Part shown: piece after piece, positions 56,751 through 64,000 of the stretch
How the letters are laid out: every line of letters starts with the position of its first letter
How positions within the stretch are numbered: the first letter of the stretch is position 1
Source of the DNA: Vanessa cardui
Taxonomy: Eukaryota; Arthropoda; Insecta; Lepidoptera; Nymphalidae
Direction: 5' to 3'
Length of the DNA: 64,000 nt
Assembly (NCBI RefSeq): GCF_905220365.1
Contig: NC_061132.1
Location: forward strand, 3,038,001 to 3,102,000
Program-made: the position numbers and the translations under genes
Notes under the pieces: generated by a model
Databases searched by the model: none
The model's input: the letters and a program-made list of their open reading frames with translations, nothing else
What the model was told of the DNA's origin: nothing

Positions 56751-57259
56751 TTAATATTAAAAAAAAATATTTTATACAAGATTATAATCAAGTTGTATTG
56801 ATTTCATTTAATCAAAACAACAGTAATTAAAATTATAGTATATTATTATACTTATGGCTGTTTAATGTAAGATGAGGGTAGTTTCATAAAAGATTAGTTT
56901 CCGACTTCCTTATTGCTCCATCTTGATGTTATGTGCATTAACATCGTTCGTCGTTGCTTCCAATAAATTCGATGTTCAATGCATTCAAAACTGATTATAA
57001 AAGACTCCATAAATAAGGTTTACTTTGCTCTGTCACTTTTTATATTCACAAAAGTCTAAGAATCAAACTTCGATGTCGTACTTCAAGCCACTTTTTATTT
57101 TTAGTTAGTGAGGTTATTAAGTGTTTCAAAATTTAAATAAAACGCAAAGTTCTCTTCTTCATCATGATTCAGTGTTACCAGAATCTAAGTTTTTAAGAGT
57201 TTATTTATTTTCATCAAAATCTAATAGAAATCAATAGACAATTCTTTGTCCGTATTCAT
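56751..57259. other. Gr Z 3' flank
   Basis: No gene seen. AAGATGAGGGTAGTTTCATA and TTAGTTTCCGACTTCCTTAT match 63810-63860 in a paralogous block. Confidence 0.55.
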
Positions 57260-57769
57260 TCACTTCTTCCATCTGTTTTGCACATACTGTACCATTATAA
57301 CAAAGTATGTAGTTATGAAGCTTATCATCTGTAACAAACGTTATTAAAATAGAAAACAATTATATATCATCGTCCTTCACTGAAAGCGGTCTCACTCGGT
57401 TCAGACAAATAAGCAAATCGACTTTGGCATTTATAATATTATTACAGGCGGTCGTTATTAAAACGTTTAATTAACAAGGTATTCAGTTATAACAACCGCA
57501 GTGAGAAGTGATCTCTGCATGGTGACCAGGTCCAGCGGAGACATCGTCGGCTGGTTGAGATGAAGCTGTTTGAACATCAGGTCCAGTTCTAAAGCGATCG
57601 ACTTTCCAACTGACGTCACATTAAAATTCAACTTAGTGAAAAGTATTCGTATCTCAGTAAGCTGCAAAAATATTTATTTTAAATTGTATTTACACTTGTA
57701 CACTCACTTATATTTCTAAACTGCAACATGCCACATCTTGGAAGCAGCGCTTTTTACAAGAACGTCTGG

Positions 57770-57980
57770 TTGGGTATCGTCGACTCGTCATATATTCAAC
57801 AGCCGAGCGGCAATACTTGTATTGTTGTGTTCAGGTACAAGGGACTCGACATCTAAATTCCTAAAGTTTGTGGCGTATTGGCAATGTATGGACTGGTTTA
57901 CTATGTGCCATTGTATATGAGCAGTGGTGACCACTTACCATCAGGTGGCCCATTAGGCTCTTCGTCTAACTATCGTGCAA
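57770..57980 (+). mobile_element. LINE 3' end (common lepidopteran type)
   Basis: GTATTGTTGTGTTCAGGTAC, GGGACTCGACATCTAA and GTGGTGACCACTTACCATCA then GGTGGCCCATTAGGCTC follow the pattern of a very common lepidopteran LINE tail, probably CR1/L2-like. Worn copies lie at about 4735-4815, 10660-10745 and 31430-31580. It lies in Gr Z intron 6. Confidence 0.6.
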
Positions 57981-59439
57981 AAAATTAACAAAGACATGAA
58001 TTATATTTAAAGCTCTTCATTTTAAACGATATTTACAAAATTCTCGGGATTCTTCGAAAATAAAACTTTTGAAAATCACTTTACCTGCACACTTATCTGA
58101 TGTCACGGTTCAATGAATAAAACAGCCATAGACAAATGATATACACTCCATAACACCTGAATACAGAGGACTGCGGTGTGATAACGTAGTCCTGCTTTAG
58201 AAATGAGATAACGATGAATAAATGTCATAAAAAAATAATTATAACAAAAACTCTTAATTCGACTGAAGAAAATATTAGTATTAAAATTAGTTCCAATGGT
58301 AATACATACAAGTCAGGTATGAGTAGTCAATGAAATTGAAGAAAGTCATCGCCAAAAACAGAGAGTTTGCTGAAAATAAAATAAATATGATGCCCCCCGG
58401 ATCGAGCTCAGTCCCTTCACCGCTTCGCAAACAGACACATAGGCCTTCATTAGGTCACGGAAACGTGTCAGTGACAAACGGCACGTCGCCCCTGAAATAT
58501 GATCTAAAACAAAATTACGGTATTAATATTTATTTATTTAAGTATTTATTCCTGGATTATGTGTATCTGGAAGTTTATCCAGTCTGTTTATCTAGACTGC
58601 CAAAGCTGAAATTGCTTCAAAAAATAGTGCCAATAAGCCAACAGTTGCCAAACAGATCACTCAGATCACGTACAACACACGTCCACGCAGTGCGACATTC
58701 TATCTAGATAGGTATATAAATAATCTGAAAACTTTTCCTAGAAAATTTTAGGTCACCTCGGCGGTTAAATGATGTCAAGTCCGTCTTTCGTGTGCTACCA
58801 AACAAGTTTAACATGATTTGTATGATGACTACCCTAACAATACTCGGTAGCCAGCAATGATATAACTTCCACTAAACATTTCAAGCCTTATTTTAGTAAT
58901 TTACGGGGAGAGACATCATTGACACTCACATGAATTAGTCTTGTCTACCCATTCGCTGAGCTTCTGACGCATTGTACGCAGTAAGAAACATACATCGAAG
59001 TTTATAAACGCATTCTCCATAAGCAGTAGATATATTTTGTAATACTCAGTATAAATTATAACTTCGAAAACTGCCATCTTCACTAAAAACAAAATTATCG
59101 TTAATTAGTACACCAGACAAAATAAATACTAAGTCATTTAGTGGTAAAGACTGACTGAAAAGCTGAATAACAGTGCTCACGCGGAATGATGATGATTTCC
59201 AAATTCATCCGACAATGATGATTTATCAAGTAGGTCCGGCAGACTTATAAATGGGCCACCTGATCCTAAATGGTCAAAACCACGTACAGACTTTGGCATT
59301 GCAAGGAATATCAGCCATCATTTGTAACGTCGCCGACCTTGACAAATATAACGCTCAGCTAAGCTAAGCTTGCTAGGTTAGTTGTGCTTGTAGTTACACA
59401 TCTAACCGTAACACAAGCGCGAAGTGTGACTTTTTAATG

Positions 59440-59702
59440 GTAGAAGTACATCACATTAGAATAAATAAATAAATAATGGACAACATCACATACATTACTC
59501 TGATCACAATGTAAGTAGCTAAAGCACTTGTGTTATGGAAAATCAGAAGTAACGACGGTACCACAGACATCCAGACCGAAGACAACATAGAAATCTAATG
59601 AACTTTTTCTTCATCGACTCGGCCAGAAATCGAAGCCGGGACCTCGGAATGGCGTACCCAAGAAAACGGGTGTATACACTACTCGGCCACTGAGGTCGTT
59701 TG
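59440..59702 (+). repeat. Repeat shared with the palindrome spacer
   Basis: TGGACAACATCACATACATT, AAGCACTTGTGTTATGGAAA and GGGACCTCGGAATGGCGTAC match 33876-34170. Located in Gr Z intron 3. Confidence 0.7.
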
Positions 59703-61084
59703 AAGGTGTAATTAAAAGCTGTGACTGACTGAATTTGAATGGCGAACTTTAATTTAAATTCAAGTTAAATACTGGGTGACGACTCTAGGGAATTGCATGT
59801 TCAATGTATCGATTTAAACAACTTACGCCTCGATTCACTTAAAGTGATATATTTAAATGTCGCAAGTATTGCGATCAATAATATTGTGAGTGTTGTATTA
59901 ATTACAGCAAATCGACTTTTGTTTCGGTTCATATCCGATTTGCCGGTTAAATCGTAATGTATCTGAAATATATGATGATTAGTGTAAGAATATATCAAGA
60001 TTACAGTTAGTCAGTTAACAACTTGCAATTCAAAATAAGCTCAACCCCATAGTACAGCATTGTTTTCACAGACAAACTCAGCGTCACCGAGCTGACCTGC
60101 CCGTCATAGCGTACCTACTTAAAGTACAAGTCCTGTCAATTTGTCAATTTTGAAATTGAATTTATTTTCTCTAAACATATGATAAATTTACTTTTTTTTT
60201 ATTTAGTGAACGCCGTTTTACTTTTTCGGGGATTTTTAACACGCAATAAACTAAATTACTTCACAGTTATTATTTAATAAAAAATAATTTTTTTTGGAAA
60301 ATTATAATATTAAATACTTTATAGAGTAAATTTGAATGTTTTGCTATATTTTTCATGCGGTAGATGCTCCCATAGGATCCCACTCCGGTTACAAATATTG
60401 TTGCTATTATCTTGATAAAACTTCCAACAGGAAACGAAGAATAATCCTTGTAAAACAGCGCAGTATTTTTGTAGACAAATGTTAACTCACAAATATCTAA
60501 AACGAGGAAAACATTTTCATTACATTTTTTAATTAATTAATATTTGTTGTTTTACAAGTATAAGACATTAAGCTTTGCCCAATATGTGAAATAAGTCTTA
60601 AAAATGAGGGTCACTGTACAATCACAGAAACACCTATGACTTAGAAGCACCTTACACGGGTCAAGTGCGAGAACAAAACTTACGCGTGCAGAATGTTAAC
60701 ATGTAACCGTATATAGCGACTGGTCGGGATACTGTAACTATGTAGCCTCCACGGTCGTGAGCGAAGCGTAGCGGAGCAAGCCCCAGGGCTCGCGACAGGC
60801 GCAACACGACTGCCAACGCACCCTGAACTTTACACGCTTCATCCTGCATCTTCACACCTCGAATTGATGTTAGGTACAAATAATTGTAATAAACTAAAGC
60901 CTTTATGACTATGATTGAAATATAAAATTACCTGATTGAAATTTGCTAATTTTAACACACCACAAATTTTACCTTCTCGAGTGGTGATTTAAAATATAAG
61001 GTTTATGTCTGCCCCCAAGATTCAATCGCCTTCCATGCCAAATTTTATCAAAATCGGCTTTACGGTTTAAACGTGAAGATCTAA

Positions 61085-61255
61085 CAGACAGTCACCTTTG
61101 CATTTATATCATTAGTAGGTATCGACAAAACGCAGGTTCTCGTTCAGCGTATGACTCGTGTGTTCCGTTGCTTACTGATGTCTGTTATTTTGTCATTATA
61201 AGCTGAATCGCTTCCAAAAGGTGATAAGAATCGAATCGATTGTTGTAGAATTAAT
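61085..61255 (-). promoter_or_regulatory. Putative Gr Z promoter block with TATA box
   Basis: Minus-strand sequence homologous to the Gr Y blocks (TTCGATTCTTATCACCTTTT, GAACACACGAGTCATACGCT, TTTTGTCGATACCTACTAAT) with TATAAAT at 61102-61108, about 250 bases before the Gr Z ATG. Confidence 0.5.
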
Positions 61256-63180
61256 GTTTAGTTACAATCTGTATACGAGTCATACTTTACGTGATATTTC
61301 AACAAAAGGGTTCTGCACATTAAAAAAATTACAATTTTTAATTTCGATGTACTACGAATGTGTTATTGTGCCAGGAGTACGGACGGCAACGGAGTTAGGG
61401 ACCGGCCCGTGAACCACGAATATTCTTATCAACGATTTATATCTCAAAAAGTCAACCTAGCGAAAATTGTAGGTTTACTAAGGATATTTCAAAAGTCCCT
61501 TAACGGTTAATATTGACTTGAAAACAATTATAGTTAACTGTAGTAATAACGTTGTTACCTTTCGGGGTGGTGGGTATAAAGAAACAATATTAGGTTATAA
61601 AATTTTTAATGCACAGTAACTTCGTATATACAAACAATTTTCGCTTAGCTAGTTACTTAAGTTACTTGTTACTTCTTATAATGACTATTATAGAAAATTA
61701 TGCCAGCTAGACTCAGCGTGGTTCACTTGGGATAAAAGGCAAGCTTGAAAATTCAATGTTTACTAATCCAAAATGTGAGGTTGAAAATTAGGCGCCACTG
61801 ACGAATAAATAAGTTGATGTGGTTTGAAGGATTACACCGTTCGCCAGACCGCTGTAAACGAAATTTATAATATAATTCAAAGGGGGTACATCACCAAAGT
61901 TTCCAGCTACACGTGGATACCGACAACGGCTTAGGGAACAGGCCTGCCGTTCTTGGAGTTGCACCAGCCGCTATCTAGGCACACTCAACCAGGAACCTGG
62001 AGCCGTTCACTCTTAATATTTCCGTTCAAGAAGTCCACGTGGTGGGTAAATCCGATTAAAAAAAAAAACCTCCTGTAATACGAAATATACAGGTTCAATA
62101 AGTTAAGCAAATAAGCAAATGATAAATACCTTTAACGAGAGATGTAAGCACGAATTTACCTTCTGGAGGTTCAAAGTCCTGCTTACACAAATTGACGATC
62201 TCAACTCCGGAGAACCATTTTAAAGGGTCACTGGAAACCACAATTTACACATGACTACGACTTTTCGAATTGCAAACCAATGCATTTAATCAAAAACAAG
62301 AATTAAAGACTTACAATTTTTTACGAGTCGGTAAACATGATATAAAGTTCTGTCAAACTTCAAAACTTCATTGTTAATATAAATTCTGAAAAGATAACTG
62401 CTATTAAAGCACTGAATACTAAACAACCACAAATTAATAAACTCAATTATTAAGACAACTCACCGATATATTCAGTATATCGAATTAGAAGTTTGGATTC
62501 GGTGTGAAGCCGATAGTTCCAAAATTCAAAAAGAACGAAATCGAAAGTTCACGAACCTTTGAAAGGTTAGCGAGTGTAACCAGTATCACTACCAAAATAC
62601 CCTTAATGAAAAAGGAATTATATCCATAATTAAATCAGGGAAATAATTTTGGAATAATTATTAAAATTAAGAAAAGTCAAAAATGAGGCAAAGTAAATTT
62701 ATCATAACTAGACTCCGACACCTACATCGAAGAACTAACCTTTAAACTGGAAGACAGCTATTAAATTAATCTGAAACGATGTGAAATGACCTCTAATCAA
62801 ATTCAACAAACGAATTAGATGATTAAAATCTTATTTTAATAATTGTTTTAATGCTCCTTTAAAATAAATGTAATTTATTTTATGAATTAAAATTTTAGAA
62901 AATGCCAAGATGAAGCGTTATACTAGCAACACCGATATAAATTAAGTGGGAAATGGGTCAATGGCACGGAATTTAGCGATTTGACACTTTTTTGACGTTT
63001 TATATAATTATAAAAAAAGTTAAAATTATGAAAATTTATGAACACTATTTTTTAAAGTTGATATGAGTAATATACAAATAAAAATATGTACTGAACCTAC
63101 GATTTAACACGTAATATAAAACCTTAGCTGTTGTCCAAAATTACCCAATTAACAACCCTAGATGTTTATTCAAAAATCAA
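61256..63180. other. Intergenic, nothing recognised
   Basis: AT-rich apart from a more GC-balanced stretch at about 61850-62055 (ATCACCAAAGTTTCCAGCTA, GGCCTGCCGTTCTTGGAG). This has no open frame of note and no match within the window. No Gr exon motif was found on either strand. Confidence 0.4.
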
Positions 63181-63194
63181 AATCAAAATAAAAA

Positions 63195-63335
63195 TTAACT
63201 TTTTAAAAAAAAAAACCAACTTCAAATGCGTGAACACAAAAATAATCGTTCAAATTGGTCCATAATCGGCGGAGATATTGCGTATAAAAAAGTTCATCCC
63301 CAATTTTCGACCCTTGGGGGTTGTTTTTTTTATTA
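63195..63335 (-). repeat. Worn dispersed repeat
   Basis: ACTTCAAATGCGTGAACACA, ATCGGCGGAGATATTGCGTA and CAATTTTCGACCCTTGGGGG look like a repeated lepidopteran element. No second copy lies in the window, so this is recognition of style only. Confidence 0.35.
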
Positions 63336-63479
63336 TTAATCTTGTTTTTTTTTTTTAATATTATTCTGTGATGATAATTACACATGAATAAATTACTTAC
63401 AATATTTAACCTTTTCTTCAAGGTATATTTAATTTATAAAGGCTCGAAACATGCCACATGTTCTTGTTTCCGTAGTCCT

Positions 63480-63930
63480 ACAAGATTCTCTAAATGGGTT
63501 TTCGAATAAAGATCTCTCAGTCCGTGTTAGTCTGATCTTAAATTGAACTATGAAAAGATATTCATGTTTAAATTTAAAATCGAATCTGAGTTATTTTGAT
63601 TTACAGACGATTAGCTAAATCTAGCTTAAGGGAGGTTAAATACAAATATTTTCTCACCTTTAAATTTGCAGTGTTCTTTCTGTATATTTTAATCTTATAA
63701 TATCAAAAAATGTTAATATTCATGATAAGATATTCTTAATAAGATGATCTTGGTTTGATTTAATCATCACCACATTAACGAATGTACATACTTATGGATA
63801 TAAAAACTAAGATGAGGGTAGTTGCACAGACAGTAGTTTCCGACTTTCTTGTTGGGCCATCTTGATATCATCTACATTACCAATCGTTAAGGTAATACCA
63901 GACGGTTCGTTCGAGTGAATATTCTTTTGA
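63480..63930. repeat. Paralogue of the Gr C/Gr Z intergenic flanks
   Basis: 63540-63690 matches 53460-53580 and 63690-63860 matches 56751-56925, in the same order and strand. Here the two halves are contiguous, without the 3.2-kb Helitron. Probably the 3' flank of a further Gr beyond the right edge of the window. Confidence 0.65.
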
Positions 63931-64000
63931 GTGAATGATTAATTTTTCTTTCATTCTATGTTCACACGGCTCAGCTGGTATGACGTAAAAAGAACACTCA

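Larger units (their letters stand above)
57260..60849 (-). pseudogene. Gustatory receptor Gr Z, 8 exons, two lesions
   Basis: Exons 5' to 3': 60684-60849, 60318-60496, 59827-59962, 58930-59082, 58310-58503, 58085-58194, 57497-57661 and 57260-57328. All have usable splice sites and matching phases. The protein opens MQDEACKVQGALAVVLRLSR like Gr Y and ends FITTYFVIMVQYVQNRWKK, a TYhhhhhQF-type end. Exon 4 reads MAVFEVIIYTEYYKIYLLLM. Two defects: exon 5 is 194 nt where 192 or 195 fits, with a frame change between SYLFYF and ANSLFLAM (58370-58400); exon 6 has TGA at 58103-58105 in the motif where Gr A has Cys (VESCHR). A single lesion could be an error, but two suggest a young pseudogene. It is convergent with Gr C and retains its TATA-containing upstream block. 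Confidence 0.85.

Noticed and set aside
58330..58707. 125-codon plus-strand frame
   Set aside because: Antisense to Gr Z exon 5 and its intron; no recognisable motif.

Overview
The window reads as nuclear DNA of a butterfly or moth. It is AT-rich, its genes are split by short phased introns, and it is full of lepidopteran-type repeats: tRNA-derived SINEs of the kind common in nymphalid butterflies, Helitrons, long-TIR MITEs and worn LINE ends. No RNA gene, CRISPR array or prokaryotic feature is visible. Exons below were assembled by hand from GT/AG splice sites, phase agreement and protein-family motifs.

The main content is a cluster of insect gustatory receptors (Grs), seven-transmembrane chemosensory channels. 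Three are essentially complete: Gr A (6513-11538, +, 8 exons, 410 codons, but ACG where its paralogues have ATG), Gr B (44492-49531, +, 7 exons, 431 aa, intact) and Gr C (50733-52899, +, 4 exons, 394 aa, intact). Gr Z (57260-60849, -) keeps all 8 exons but has a frameshift and an in-frame TGA. Partial Grs are the first exon of Gr D (529-751, -), a cut-off copy of Gr A exon 1 (4906-4976), an exon-5 relic (11627-11693), and exon sets X (last two exons) and Y (first two or three exons) present twice inside a large palindrome.

Other genes are a CRAL-TRIO lipid-binding protein remnant (2273-3365, +, frameshifted) and a four-exon trypsin (14476-18878, -) with catalytic triad and Asp189 but one frameshift. 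The trypsin's first intron holds a 2.2-kb foldback element built from about 140-bp repeating units.

Layout: 0-6.6 kb, Gr D exon, CRAL-TRIO remnant and a 3.7-kb tandem duplication whose right breakpoint lies inside Gr A exon 1; 6.5-11.7 kb, Gr A and a Gr relic; 11.7-14.1 kb, Helitron; 14.5-18.9 kb, trypsin; 19-26.7 kb, transposon remains including a 2.9-kb Helitron; 26.9-41.0 kb, a near-perfect inverted repeat with 6.6-kb arms and an 0.84-kb spacer; 41-44.2 kb, nested repeats; 44.5-52.9 kb, Gr B and Gr C; 53.6-56.75 kb, Helitron; 57.3-60.9 kb, Gr Z; 61-64 kb, mostly intergenic.

The Grs look like products of serial tandem duplication. A and X share terminal-exon structure. Y and Z share first exons and a TATA-containing upstream block. 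Repeats then drove inversion, truncation and decay. The most unusual structure is the palindrome: two identical Gr promoters and 5' exons face each other across the spacer, so read-through transcripts could fold into long double-stranded RNA.
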